From assembly GCF_900111245.1 (NCBI RefSeq), contig NZ_FOGO01000004.1:126496-190495 (forward strand): DNA of 64,000 bases. Direction: 5' to 3'. This document shows positions 16,852 to 26,132 of the stretch, piece by piece; position 1 is the first letter of the stretch; each line of letters opens with the position of its first letter. This DNA comes from Streptomyces qinglanensis (GTDB lineage Bacteria > Actinomycetota > Actinomycetes > Streptomycetales > Streptomycetaceae). The translations under genes and the position numbers were made by a program. The notes below the pieces were generated by a model. That model was not told where the DNA came from and ran no database searches. It saw nothing but the letters and a program-made list of their open reading frames with translations.

Positions 16852-18495
16852 TCAGCGGGCGGCCCGGGTGTTGGAGGCGGGCTTGGCGGCGCGCCGGGAG
16901 CCCGGTTCGGGCGCGGGCCGCGCCGCGCACTCCGCGTCGGCGCCCGGCGTCCTGCCCTCGAACAGGTACCGCTCGATGTGCCGGTCCACGCACGGGTTGC
17001 CGCCGCTCACCCCATGGTTGCCCGCGCCGCGCTCGGTCACCAGCGAGGAGCCGGCCAGCCGGCGCCGGGTCTCCAGCGCGCCCTCGTAGGGGGTGGCCGC
17101 GTCCCGGGTCGCGGCCACCAGCAGCACCCCGGGCAGCTCGCCCGGGTCGGTGCGCACCCGCAGCGGCTCCGCCGGCCGGGTGTGCCAGTAGGCGCACGGC
17201 AGGTTCATCCAGGCGTTGTCCCAGGTGTTGAACGGGGCCACTGCCGCCGTCGCGGTGTTGTCCCGGTCCCAGCGGAGCCAGTTGCGCGGCCAGGGCGCGT
17301 CCTGGCACTCGACCGCGTTGTAGACGGCATTGCCGTTCTCCTCGCTCCTGGCCGCCGCCATGTCGGGTGCGGCCACCTTCACCAGCGGCTCCGGGTCGCC
17401 CTCGCGGAAGGCGGAGAGCGCCCGTGCGTACGGCGCCCAGGTCGCGTCCGCGTACCCGGTGACCAGGTAGGCGGCCAGCAGCTCTTTGGACCCGACCGTC
17501 CCGCCCGCGGGCCTCCGGTCCACGGCGGCCCGTACCGCGTCGAAGGACTCCTGCACCTGCCGGGCGGTGGAGCCCAGCCGGTAGGTGTCCGCGTGCCGGG
17601 CGACCCAGGTCTTCCAGTCCTCCCAGCGCCGCTGGAAGGCGCGGTTCTGGTCGAGGTTGGCCTGGTACCACACGCTGTCGGGGGACGGGTCGACGACGCT
17701 GTCCAGCACGAGGCGGCGGACGTGGGAGGGGAAGAGCGTGGCGTAGGCGGAGCCGATGTAGGTGCCGTAGGAGACCCCGAGGTAGCTGAGCCCGCGTTGG
17801 CCCAGGGCGGCCCGCAGGACGTCCAGGTCGCGGGCGTTGTTCGGCGTGGTGTAGTGCCGCAGCCGGTCGGGCTGCGCCGCGGCGCAGCCGGCGGCGTAGG
17901 CGGCGGCCCGCTCGTTCATGGTCTGTTTGAAGGCCCAGGACGGGTGCGCGGGGGAGCGGTTGGGCCCCTGCAGGAACTCCTCGGGGTCCTGGCAGGAGAG
18001 CGGGTCGGAGCGGCCCACCCCGCGGGGCGCGTAGCCGACGAAGTCGTAGCGGGCGTTGAGGCGCTTCCACAGCCCGCCCAGGTGCGGGTAGCGGGGGAAG
18101 CTCATCCCGCTGCCGCCCGGTCCGCCCGGGTTGTAGACCAGGGGGCCCAGCCGCCGGCCGGGCTCTCCGGTGGCCCGGGCCCTGCTGACCGTCAGGGAGA
18201 GGTGTGCGCCGTCCGGTCGCGCGTAGTCCACCGGGACCCGGACGGTGCCGCACTCGACGGACCGGGGGAGGTGCTCGGCGGCCGGGCAGCGGCCCCACCG
18301 GATACCGGCGGCCGCCGCGTCCTCGGCGGCCTCCGCGACCCCGGCCGCCTCCGGCCCCCCGTGGGCCGTCGCGGACCCGGTCGGCTCCGCGACGTGGCCG
18401 GGCCGGTGGTCGCCGCCGGGCGGGGCCGCTGCGGCGGCGGGCGCCAGCGCGAGGGCCAGGGCACCGAGGGTGGAGGGGATCGCTGCTGCGCGCAC
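16852..18495 (-). CDS. secreted S33 tripeptidyl aminopeptidase-like hydrolase
   Basis: This 547-residue alpha/beta hydrolase has a Sec signal peptide (residues 1-24, ending AAAAAP). The core starts at CGTVRVPVDYARPDG; NPGGPGGSG is the oxyanion region. The triad is S242 in GVSYGTY, D465 in AATRDAATPY and H494 in GAGNHGVSGG, and the C-terminal TAP-like domain is intact. The family removes tripeptides from the N termini of extracellular peptides. GTG 18495 gives a proper signal peptide; the longer open frame upstream does not. It is convergent with hemQ, with only 7 bp between the two stops. Confidence 0.88.
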   Translation of the reverse strand: MRAAAIPSTLGALALALAPAAAAAPPGGDHRPGHVAEPTGSATAHGGPEAAGVAEAAEDAAAAGIRWGRCPAAEHLPRSVECGTVRVPVDYARPDGAHLSLTVSRARATGEPGRRLGPLVYNPGGPGGSGMSFPRYPHLGGLWKRLNARYDFVGYAPRGVGRSDPLSCQDPEEFLQGPNRSPAHPSWAFKQTMNERAAAYAAGCAAAQPDRLRHYTTPNNARDLDVLRAALGQRGLSYLGVSYGTYIGSAYATLFPSHVRRLVLDSVVDPSPDSVWYQANLDQNRAFQRRWEDWKTWVARHADTYRLGSTARQVQESFDAVRAAVDRRPAGGTVGSKELLAAYLVTGYADATWAPYARALSAFREGDPEPLVKVAAPDMAAARSEENGNAVYNAVECQDAPWPRNWLRWDRDNTATAAVAPFNTWDNAWMNLPCAYWHTRPAEPLRVRTDPGELPGVLLVAATRDAATPYEGALETRRRLAGSSLVTERGAGNHGVSGGNPCVDRHIERYLFEGRTPGADAECAARPAPEPGSRRAAKPASNTRAAR

Positions 18496-18757
18496 TGGGG
18501 CTCCCGCTGGGTGTCGCTGTCGCTCCGTCAGCCGTGCCCCACGGCACCGCCGTTCATATCGGATGCTCAGCGGCTCATACGTAGATGTAAAGCATTGCCC
18601 CGCGGTGTCGCGGAACACCGCTCGTACGGGGTCCTCGGGGCCCGCGCCGTCGCGGCAGCGGCACAGGTCAGAGGCGCGTCGGAGACGCGGCGGCGCGGCG
18701 GCGGCCCGGTTGCTGCCGTCGCGGTCCGGAGCCGGGCCGCAGCGGCAGCGGCGTGGC

Positions 18758-19462
18758 TCAGCTCCGGGTGCGCAGTGCCGGATGCTCGGCGACGACGGTG
18801 CAGGACCCCGGGGCGACCTCGGTGAACCCGGCATCGCGCACCACGGGCAGGCCGCCGCCGGTCAGCTCGCTCCAGTGCGCCCGGTCCCGGGCCGGGCGGA
18901 CCGCCAGCGGGAAGCCGTCCTTCTGCCACGCCGTGCGCTCCGCGGCGTCCAACTGCCACCAGGCGAGCTGTGCGCCGTGGCCGGACTGCGCCATCGCCTT
19001 GCCGGCCGACATCTCCACCTCCGGATTCAGCCACAGCACGGGCGTACCGGCGGCGGGAGCTGCGGGCGGCCGCGGGTCCGCCAGCTCCGTTCCCGAGACC
19101 TGCAGCCGGGAGAGTTCCTTGGGCCAGCCGTCCAGCGGAACCGGCGGGAAGACCCGCACCTGTGCCGTCTCCCCGGCCACGGTGATCCCCGCGAGCTCCT
19201 CCGCACGCCGCCACTCGGCGCCCCGGGCCCGCCGGACGACCTTGCGGATCTGCAACTCCTCCCAGAGCGTCACCCGCTCGTGCCACTCGCCCGTCGGCTC
19301 GGCCGTGCGCGGATCGGCCAGCAGGGTGAGCACCGCCCGGGCCGCGGTCTGCAGAGCGTCCGTCCGGGCAGGCGGCTCGGCACGTTCGAGCCGTGCGACG
19401 AGAGGCAGGACGAAACGCTCGGGCTCCGCGGGGCCGGCATCGGGAGTGTCTGGGGCGGTCAC
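18758..19462 (-). CDS. peptidyl-tRNA hydrolase, PTH2 type
   Basis: This 234-residue protein has a C-terminal PTH2 domain. Its signature MSAGKAMAQSGHGAQLA (about residues 145-161) carries the substrate-binding Lys and Gln/His of the archaeal/eukaryal-type hydrolase, which frees tRNA from stalled peptidyl-tRNA. The N-terminal 120 residues are an added helical domain found in actinobacterial members. GTG 19462 is chosen; GTG 19489 would add nine residues. Neither has a strong ribosome site. It is an auxiliary enzyme, because a bacterial-type Pth is normally encoded elsewhere in these genomes. Confidence 0.82.
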   Translation of the reverse strand: MTAPDTPDAGPAEPERFVLPLVARLERAEPPARTDALQTAARAVLTLLADPRTAEPTGEWHERVTLWEELQIRKVVRRARGAEWRRAEELAGITVAGETAQVRVFPPVPLDGWPKELSRLQVSGTELADPRPPAAPAAGTPVLWLNPEVEMSAGKAMAQSGHGAQLAWWQLDAAERTAWQKDGFPLAVRPARDRAHWSELTGGGLPVVRDAGFTEVAPGSCTVVAEHPALRTRS

Positions 19463-19618
19463 CCGTTCAGTCTGCCAGTGGCCGGACACGCGCCTGCGGG
19501 CGGTCCGCGGGCGGTGCCGAAGCGGCCGCGGGCGCGGCAGCTCCGGGAAGAGAGGGCGCCCCCCCGGACGGGAGTGCCCCCTCCGCCGTGGACACGGGAC
19601 CGGCTCAGCGGCCCGGGC

Positions 19619-21025
19619 TCAGTGCTTCCAGGGTCCGGTTACCGCGAACGTGGTACCCGGTGTGTAGCAGTTGACGTACATCGTCCGGCCGTCCGGCGCG
19701 AACGTCACGCCCGCGAACTCGCCCCACGCCGGGTCCTGCGGGGTACCGATGTTCTGGGCGCCCCGCGCCACCGGGTAGACCGTGCCGCGCCGGGTGACGC
19801 CGAAGACGTGCTGCGCGCCCGCGCCGTCCTCGCACACCATCAGCCCGCCGCTGGGAGCCAGGCAGATGTTGTCCGGTTCCTCGCCCGGGAGCTGCACGTC
19901 CGTGTCGGGGCCGAAGACCACGACGAGGGTGAGGCGGCGCCGGCGCGGGTCGTAGCGCCAGATCTGGCCGAAGTGGTCGCCCTGCGAACCCTCGGCCGTG
20001 CGCGCGTAGCTGGAGACGAAGTAGACGCAGGAGCCGCCCCAGTAGCAGCCCTCCAGCTTCTGCGCGTGCGTGATGCCCCCCTTGCCGAAGTCCTGGAGGC
20101 GGACGGGGGTTTCCGCCGCGAGCGGGTCGGGGACCTCCACCCACTCGATCCGGTCGAAGGAGGTGCCCGGCTCGGTGACGGCGGACAGGTCCGGCACGCC
20201 GGGCACCCGCATGGCCTCCAGCCTGCCCCCGGCGTGCAGCGAACCGTAACCGCCCTTGGGCTTCCTGGGCAGGAACCGGTAGAAGAGGCCGAAGGGTTCG
20301 TCGAAGGCGTCCTCGGTCTCGTAGACGACGCCGGTGTGCGGGTCGAAGGCGACGGCCTCGTGCTGGAAGCGGCCCATCGCGGTGAGCGGTTCGACGGAGG
20401 TGGGACGGCGGCGGTCGAAGCCGACCTCGAAGACGAAGCCGTGGTCCTTGGTGTACCCCTCCTCGCCGGCCCGGTGCTCGGTCTCCTCGCAGGTCAGCCA
20501 GGTGTCCCAGAGGCTGGGTCCGCCGGCGCAGTTGGTGGAGGTCCCCGCGATGCCGACGCGTTCGGCCAGCACGTCGTTGTCGCCGTCCAGTTCCAGGACC
20601 GTGCAGCCGCCCTCGCCCGCGGGGTCGTAGGTCAGCCCGTCGACGGTGGGGACCGGGACCCGCGACTCCATCCGGTTCTCGTGGTTGCGCACCAGCCAGG
20701 TGCGCTCCCTGCCGTGACCGTGGCCGTGGCCGTGGTGGCCGTGCCGTCCGCTCGCGAAGGCGGCCATGCCGTCGCAGTTGCTGGGGACTCTGCCCTCGCC
20801 GGAGCGGAGCGGATCACCCTCGCGGGAGAGCACCTTGTAGCGGAACCCCTTGGGCAGGTCGAGCAGTCCGTCGGGGTCGGGGACGAGCGGGCCGTAGCCC
20901 GCGCTGCCGCCGGTGGCCTGGGCCGCGGCGGTCCCTGTGAACAGTTCCGAGAGCGCGCCGCTGAAGGCGACTGCCGCCCCGGCGGCTCCGGTTCTTGCCA
21001 GCGCTTGACGTCGGGTCGTGGGCAT
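19619..21025 (-). CDS. Tat-exported PhoX-like phosphatase (DUF839)
   Basis: This 468-residue protein has an N-terminal TTRRQALARTGAAGAAVAF Tat signal. A beta-propeller-like body of the PhoX/DUF839 type follows. Conserved segments include NHENR (about residue 114), LTCEETEHR, HEAVAFDPHTGVVYETED, YFVSSYA and EEPDNICLAPSGGLMVCEDG; the acidic and asparagine residues are typical Ca/Fe ligands. A His/Gly stretch at residues 94-105 is unusual and may bind metal. The ATG start has GGGGAGAG upstream. It probably releases phosphate from extracellular esters. No PHO box was identified upstream. Confidence 0.85.
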   Translation of the reverse strand: MPTTRRQALARTGAAGAAVAFSGALSELFTGTAAAQATGGSAGYGPLVPDPDGLLDLPKGFRYKVLSREGDPLRSGEGRVPSNCDGMAAFASGRHGHHGHGHGHGRERTWLVRNHENRMESRVPVPTVDGLTYDPAGEGGCTVLELDGDNDVLAERVGIAGTSTNCAGGPSLWDTWLTCEETEHRAGEEGYTKDHGFVFEVGFDRRRPTSVEPLTAMGRFQHEAVAFDPHTGVVYETEDAFDEPFGLFYRFLPRKPKGGYGSLHAGGRLEAMRVPGVPDLSAVTEPGTSFDRIEWVEVPDPLAAETPVRLQDFGKGGITHAQKLEGCYWGGSCVYFVSSYARTAEGSQGDHFGQIWRYDPRRRRLTLVVVFGPDTDVQLPGEEPDNICLAPSGGLMVCEDGAGAQHVFGVTRRGTVYPVARGAQNIGTPQDPAWGEFAGVTFAPDGRTMYVNCYTPGTTFAVTGPWKH

Positions 21026-21200
21026 CGGGCACTCTCCCCTGTTGGCGGACAGGTGACCCGAGTGTGTGTACCACGCGCACCAGTGTGCGCACAGCGCTCA
21101 GGACACGACCGGCGCGAACTGGGCGCCGGACGGTATGCGTGGCGGGCGCCGGACGGTGGGCGCGACGCGGGCGCTGCCCGGCGGGTGCTCCGCTACGGGA

Positions 21201-22322
21201 TCAGCCGTCGGTGCCGGCCAGCGCTCCGCCGTCCCGGGCGAGCGCCGTCAGCCGGGAGATCGCCCGGAAGTACTTCTTGCGGTAACCCCCCTTGAGCATG
21301 TCCTCGCCGAACAGCTCGTCGAACGGCACCCCCGAGGCCAGCACGGGTATCTCCCGGTCGTAGAGCCGGTCGGCGAGCACCACCAGGCGCAGGGCCGTCG
21401 ACTGGTCGGGAACCGGCGCCAGGCCGGTCAGGCAGACGGCCCGCACGTCCTCGACCAGCGCGCCGTAGCGGCTGGGGTGGACCCGGGAGAGGTGGCCCAG
21501 CAGCGCCGGGAAGCTGTCGAGCGAGGCCCCGGACATCCGCCGTGCGGCGGAGGTGACCTGCTCCTCGGTGTACGGCTCGGGAGCCTGCGGCAGCCCGCGG
21601 TGGCGGTAGTCCTCGCCGTCGATGCGCAGCGTGCGGAAGTGCGCCGAGAGGCCCTGGATCTCGCGCAGGAAGTCGGCGGCGGCGAATCGCCCCTCGCCCA
21701 GCTTGCCCGGCAGCGTGTTCGAGGTCGCCGCCAGTGCCACACCGTTCTCCACCAGCTTGGCCAGCAGGCTGGAGACGAGCACGGTGTCGCCGGGGTCGTC
21801 GAGTTCGAACTCGTCGATGCACAGCAACTGGTGGTCGCCCAGGGTGCGCACGGTCTGCTGGAAGCCCAGCGCGCCCACCAGGTTGGTCAGCTCGACGAAG
21901 GTGCCGAACGCCTTGCGCTCGGGTGCGGCCGGTGCGGCGTGCCACAGCGAGGCGAGCAGGTGCGTCTTGCCGACGCCGTAGCCGCCGTCCAGATAGACGC
22001 CGCGCGGCCCGGCGGGGGCGGCCTGCTTCGGCACCCGGCGGAACCAGCGCCGGGGCCCGCTGCTGCCGGTCCGCGCGGCGCCGCCGAGGCCCTCGGCGAA
22101 TCCGCCGAGCACCGTGACCGCCTCGGCCTGGCTCGGCTGTGCGGGGTCCGGGATGTAGGTGGCGAAGCGCACACTGTCGAAGCGCGGCGGCGGCACCATC
22201 TCGGCCACCAACTGGTCGGCCGGGACGTGCGGCTCGCGTGCGGTGAGGGCGACGGGGGCGCCGCCGGGGCAGTCGGAGCCGGTCTCGGATATGTGCGCTG
22301 CGGTCGTTGACACGATTGTCAT
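21201..22322 (-). CDS. zapE: ZapE/AFG1-like ATPase
   Basis: This 373-residue P-loop ATPase has Walker A GVYLDGGYGVGKTHLL (about residues 110-125) and Walker B LLCIDEFELDD (about 168-178), followed by sensor sequence AATSNTLPGKLGEGRF. Members act on cell division or on protein quality control at the membrane. The ATG at 22322 is preceded by GGTGAG. It is divergent from the reductase gene with 63 bp between starts, so the promoters overlap. The N-terminal 40 residues are variable. The first ATP-binding helices and the C-terminal RYKKYF-like tail (GYRKKYFRAISRL) match the family. Confidence 0.87.
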   Translation of the reverse strand: MTIVSTTAAHISETGSDCPGGAPVALTAREPHVPADQLVAEMVPPPRFDSVRFATYIPDPAQPSQAEAVTVLGGFAEGLGGAARTGSSGPRRWFRRVPKQAAPAGPRGVYLDGGYGVGKTHLLASLWHAAPAAPERKAFGTFVELTNLVGALGFQQTVRTLGDHQLLCIDEFELDDPGDTVLVSSLLAKLVENGVALAATSNTLPGKLGEGRFAAADFLREIQGLSAHFRTLRIDGEDYRHRGLPQAPEPYTEEQVTSAARRMSGASLDSFPALLGHLSRVHPSRYGALVEDVRAVCLTGLAPVPDQSTALRLVVLADRLYDREIPVLASGVPFDELFGEDMLKGGYRKKYFRAISRLTALARDGGALAGTDG

Positions 22323-22385
22323 GCTAGTCGGCTCACCCCTGCGGGTGTGCCGCTCACCGGGCGTGCGCCGTGCCACACTGCGCGC

Positions 22386-23207
22386 ATGCAACGCCTGTTC
22401 CCATCCCGTACAGCCCCGGTGCCCTCCTCACACGCTTCCGAGGGGGCGGCGTCCGCGCCGGAGTGGAGCCTCGAGGAGATCGCAGCGGAGTACGCCTATC
22501 CGCCGGTGGGCGGGGGAGCCGAGGGGGCCGCGCGGTGGCTGCGCGGCAACATGGTCGCCTCCCTGGACGGTGCCATCCACCACGGCGGGCGCTCCCAGCC
22601 GCTCTCCTCCCCGGCCGACATGCGGATCTTCGGCGTGCTGCGGGCGCTCGCCGACGTGGTCGTCGTCGGCGCCCGGACCGTGCGGCAGGAGGGCTACCGG
22701 CCCGCCAAGCGGCGCCGGGCCTTCGCCGACCGCCGCGCCGCCGCCGGGCAGCCGCCCGCGCCGGTGATCGCCGTGGTCTCGGCCGGGCTGGAGCTGGACT
22801 TCTCGGCCCCGCTGTTCACCGAGCCCGCCGTGCCCACCCTGCTGATCACCGGAGGCGGCGCGCCGCCGGACCGGGTGGAGCGCGCCAGGCAGGCCGGAGC
22901 GGAGGTGGTCTTCGCGGGTGAGGGAGGTACCGCCGATCCGGCCCGGGTGCCGGGGCTGCTCGCCGACCGGGGTCTGCGCAGGCAGTTGACCGAGGGCGGT
23001 CCCACGCTGCTCGGGGAATTCGCGGATGCGGGGGTACTCGACGAACTGTGTCTGTCCATCGCCCCCCGGGTCGTCGCCGGGTCCGCCCCGCGGATCATGA
23101 ACGGACCCGTGCTGCCCGACCCCGACGCATATGCGCTGGAAGGGGTGCTGGAGGAAGAGGGATTCCTCTTCACCCGCTACCGTCGGTCGCGAAGCGTTGC
23201 GGAATGA
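22386..23207 (+). CDS. pyrimidine reductase-like protein (RibD C-terminal/DHFR fold)
   Basis: This 273-residue protein has a RibD-C type reductase domain. NMVASLDGAIHHGGRS is the nucleotide/substrate loop, FGVLRALADVVVVGARTVRQEGY follows, and LTEGGPTLLGEFADAGVLDELCLSIAP is the diagnostic C-terminal part. The family reduces the ribosylamino group of pyrimidine intermediates with NADPH in riboflavin synthesis, but stand-alone actinobacterial copies have unproven substrates. The ATG at 22386 lacks a clear ribosome site. It lies upstream of the Usp-like gene and may share its transcript (100-bp gap). Confidence 0.83.
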   Translation: MQRLFPSRTAPVPSSHASEGAASAPEWSLEEIAAEYAYPPVGGGAEGAARWLRGNMVASLDGAIHHGGRSQPLSSPADMRIFGVLRALADVVVVGARTVRQEGYRPAKRRRAFADRRAAAGQPPAPVIAVVSAGLELDFSAPLFTEPAVPTLLITGGGAPPDRVERARQAGAEVVFAGEGGTADPARVPGLLADRGLRRQLTEGGPTLLGEFADAGVLDELCLSIAPRVVAGSAPRIMNGPVLPDPDAYALEGVLEEEGFLFTRYRRSRSVAE

Positions 23208-23307
23208 GACGTTCCGCTTTCGTGTCGCTGGGCAGACTGACAACCGCAGGACCCCTGGGAGCACGGGGCCGCAGGGTTTCTTTCCGACCGGAGAAGGAGC
23301 GCCAGTC

Positions 23308-23778
23308 GTGATCACGACAGTGCTGATGATCGAGAAGCCGCTTGTGGCGGCCGACACCGAGATGGTGACGACGCTGCACGGCGAGGAGACCGTCTCCTTC
23401 GTCGTGCTCCTGCAGCCGCGCGGCGACCAGGACCGGCTGCTGCGGGCGCTGGACGACGTCGCGCTCGGCGAACTGGAGCAGGTGGTGCGCGAGGCCGACG
23501 AACCGGAGGGCGGAGAAGCCGTCGGGCCCGCCGAGCAGGCCCTCGAGCTGTCCCTCAAGCACCTCAGAGACGCGGGCTGCGAGGCGGTCGGCCAGATCAT
23601 CGAGGACCACCCCCTGGACGTCCTGAAGTCGGTCGCGGAGCAGACCCGCGCCGACGAGGTCATCGTGCTGACCGCACCGCACCTGGTGGAGGAGTTCTTC
23701 CACCGGGACTGGGCCTCCCGGGCCCGGCACAAGGTGGGTGTCCCGGTACTGAAGCTGTTCGCGCACAACGAGGAGTGA
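23308..23778 (+). CDS. conserved Usp-like protein (often mislabelled indole-3-glycerol phosphate synthase)
   Basis: This 156-residue soluble protein starts at GTG 23308 after GGAGAAGGAG. The body alternates strands and helices: TVLMIEKPLVAADTEM, VSFVVLLQP, then ADEVIVLTAPHLVEEFFHRDWASRARHKVGVPVLKLF. The order suggests a universal stress protein-like alpha/beta fold. I recall that Streptomyces homologues are annotated as indole-3-glycerol phosphate synthase, but the length (about half) and absence of a TIM-barrel phosphate motif argue against that. Function is unknown. It sits just upstream of murC. Confidence 0.75.
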   Translation: MITTVLMIEKPLVAADTEMVTTLHGEETVSFVVLLQPRGDQDRLLRALDDVALGELEQVVREADEPEGGEAVGPAEQALELSLKHLRDAGCEAVGQIIEDHPLDVLKSVAEQTRADEVIVLTAPHLVEEFFHRDWASRARHKVGVPVLKLFAHNEE

Positions 23779-23958
23779 GCCCGGCCGCCCCCCCCGCCTC
23801 CGGTGTCCGCGGGCACCGGAGGCGCGGGCGCGCGCCCGGCGCGGAGCGGCCGGGGGTCACGTGAGGCGGCGGCCCGCACCGCATAGGCTTGCGCCGTCCC
23901 CCGCCTGCCGCGCCCGCGCGCGTGCGGCGCCCGACCGAGCCAGCCAGGAGAAGTCCGT

Positions 23959-25374
23959 ATGACCGCTGCCGCCACCCCCTCCCTCCCCTCCGCCATGGAG
24001 CGGCCGCACTTCATCGGGATCGGCGGCGCGGGGATGTCCGGTATCGCGAAGATCCTGGCGGTGCGCGGCGCGCGGGTCGCGGGCAGCGACGCCCGCGAGT
24101 CCGCGACGGCCGACGCGCTGCGCGGCTTCGGGGTGACCGTCCACGTGGGGCACGCCACCGCGCATCTGGCGCCGGACGCCACCACGGTGGTCGTCTCCAG
24201 CGCGATCCGCGAGGACAACCCCGAGCTGGTCGAGGCGAACCGGCGCGGGCTCCCGGTGCTGCACCGCGCCGACGCGCTGGCCGCGCTCATGGCGGGGCTG
24301 CGGCCGCTGGCCGTGGCCGGTACGCACGGCAAGACGACGACCACCTCGATGCTCGCCGTCAGCCTCGCCGACCTGGGTCTGGACCCCTCGTACGCGATCG
24401 GCGGCGACCTGGAGGGCCCCGGCTCCAACGCGCACCAGGGCACCGGGGAGATCTTCGTCGCGGAGGCGGACGAGAGCGACCGCAGCTTCCACAAGTACGC
24501 GCCCGAGGTCGCCATCGTCCTCAACGTGGAGCTGGACCACCACGCCAACTACGGCTCCATGGAAGAGATCTACACCTCCTTCGAGACGTTCGTGGAGCGC
24601 GTGGCGGACGGCGGCACCCTGGTGGTCTCCGCCGACCACGACGGGGCGCGGGAGCTGGTCCGCCGGCTGCGCGCGACCCCGCGCGACCGCGCGCTCACCA
24701 TCCGCACCTACGGCGTCGCCGAGGACGCCGACGTACGGGTCCTCAAGATCACGCCGAAGGGGCTGACCAGCGAGGTCGCCGTCGTACTCGACGGCGAGAA
24801 GCTCACCTTCGACGTCTCGGTACCCGGCAACCACTACGCGCTCAACGCGGTGGCAGCGCTCACGGCGGGCGCGGCGCTGGGCGTCCCGGCGGCTGAGCTG
24901 GGGCGCGCGCTGGGCTCGTACACCGGCGTCAAGCGCCGCCTCCAGCTCAAGGGGCTCACCGACGGCGTCCAGGTGATCGACTCCTACGCCCACCACCCCA
25001 CCGAGATGACCGCCGACCTGGAGGCCATCCGCGGCGGCGCGGAGAACGGCCGGGTGCTGGTGGTCTTCCAGCCGCACCTCTTCAGCCGCACCCAGGAACT
25101 CGGCAAGGAGATGGGGGAGGCGCTGTCGCTGGCCGACGGCTCGGTCGTGCTGCCGATCTACCCGGCGCGCGAGGACCCCGTTCCGGGCGTCACCAGCGCG
25201 CTGATCACCGACGCCGCGCAGGCGGCGGGCGCCGCCGTGCGGGCCGTGGGCACCCCGGACGAGGCGGTCGAGGCGGTCGTGGGAATGGCGGAGCCCGGCG
25301 ATCTCGTTCTCACCATGGGCGCGGGTGACGTCACGGAGCTGGGCCCCCGGATCCTCGCCCGGCTCGCCGAGTGA
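23959..25374 (+). CDS. murC: UDP-N-acetylmuramate--L-alanine ligase
   Basis: This 471-residue cytosolic Mur ligase adds L-Ala to UDP-MurNAc with ATP, opening the peptidoglycan stem peptide. FIGIGGAGMSGIA (residues 18-30) is the UDP-binding N-terminal fold. The ATP loop AVAGTHGKTTTTS is at about 118-130, LNVELDHHANYG carries the Mur-family His, and DSYAHHPTEM is in the C-terminal domain. The ATG at 23959 follows an AGGAGAAG ribosome site. As is usual in Streptomyces it lies away from the main division/cell wall cluster. It is followed by msrB after 57 bp. Confidence 0.95.
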   Translation: MTAAATPSLPSAMERPHFIGIGGAGMSGIAKILAVRGARVAGSDARESATADALRGFGVTVHVGHATAHLAPDATTVVVSSAIREDNPELVEANRRGLPVLHRADALAALMAGLRPLAVAGTHGKTTTTSMLAVSLADLGLDPSYAIGGDLEGPGSNAHQGTGEIFVAEADESDRSFHKYAPEVAIVLNVELDHHANYGSMEEIYTSFETFVERVADGGTLVVSADHDGARELVRRLRATPRDRALTIRTYGVAEDADVRVLKITPKGLTSEVAVVLDGEKLTFDVSVPGNHYALNAVAALTAGAALGVPAAELGRALGSYTGVKRRLQLKGLTDGVQVIDSYAHHPTEMTADLEAIRGGAENGRVLVVFQPHLFSRTQELGKEMGEALSLADGSVVLPIYPAREDPVPGVTSALITDAAQAAGAAVRAVGTPDEAVEAVVGMAEPGDLVLTMGAGDVTELGPRILARLAE

Positions 25375-25431
25375 CGCCCACGTCCGCACCGCCCGCCCCG
25401 GGCCGTACCCGAACAGCGCTGAGGAGCCGAG

Positions 25432-25839
25432 ATGGCCTACGAGATCGACAAGACCGAGGAGCAGTGGCGCGCGGAGCTGACGCCCGAGGAGTACCAGGTG
25501 CTGCGCGAGGCCGGTACGGAGCGTCCCTTCACCGGTGAGTACACCGACACCGAGACCACCGGTGTCTACTCCTGCCGGGCCTGCGGCGCCGAGCTGTTCC
25601 GCTCCGGAACCAAGTTCGCCTCCCACTGCGGCTGGCCCAGCTTCTACGACCCGGCGGACTCGGACGCCGTCGAGCTGCTGACCGACCGCTCCATGGGGAT
25701 GGTCCGCACGGAGGTGCGCTGCGCCCGCTGCGGCTCCCACCTGGGCCACGTCTTCGAGGGCGAGGGCTACCCGACCCCCACCGACCAGCGGTACTGCATC
25801 AACTCCCTCTCCCTGCGGCTGGAGCCCGCCGAGAGCTGA
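25432..25839 (+). CDS. msrB: peptide methionine-(R)-S-oxide reductase
   Basis: This 135-residue enzyme repairs R-methionine sulfoxide in proteins. The four structural zinc cysteines are present as CRAC (C48, C51) and CARC (C97, C100). The catalytic cysteine is C122 in QRYCINSLSL, with C66 in ASHCGWPSF as a possible resolving cysteine. The length is that of a single-domain MsrB. A GAGGAG site precedes the ATG at 25432. It is probably cotranscribed with murC. Confidence 0.95.
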   Translation: MAYEIDKTEEQWRAELTPEEYQVLREAGTERPFTGEYTDTETTGVYSCRACGAELFRSGTKFASHCGWPSFYDPADSDAVELLTDRSMGMVRTEVRCARCGSHLGHVFEGEGYPTPTDQRYCINSLSLRLEPAES

Positions 25840-26132
25840 GATCCGCGCCCGCCCGGGCCGCGCCTGCGCCGTGCCGGCGGCGTCGGCTCCGCTGCACGCT
25901 CCACCACCGCGGGTGTGCGGCCGAGCACGGATTGCGCGCCGGACAGACGTGCCCGGCGCGGCGCGGTCCGCGGGCCTGTCCGGCGAACCCGCCGACGGGC
26001 ACGCGGACGACCGCCCTCCATGGAGCGCCCCGCCTGACCGGTCGGGCGGGAGCGGGAGCCGGGAGCGGCGCGCGACAGCGCGAAGGGGAAGGACCGGAAG
26101 GTGTGAGCCCGCCGCGCTCCGGGCGGGAGGCC
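25840..26132. other. convergent intergenic region
   Basis: This 293-bp region lies between the msrB stop and the stop of the opposite small gene. It is GC-rich with several short inverted repeats but no single clear terminator, and no gene is supportable. Confidence 0.4.
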
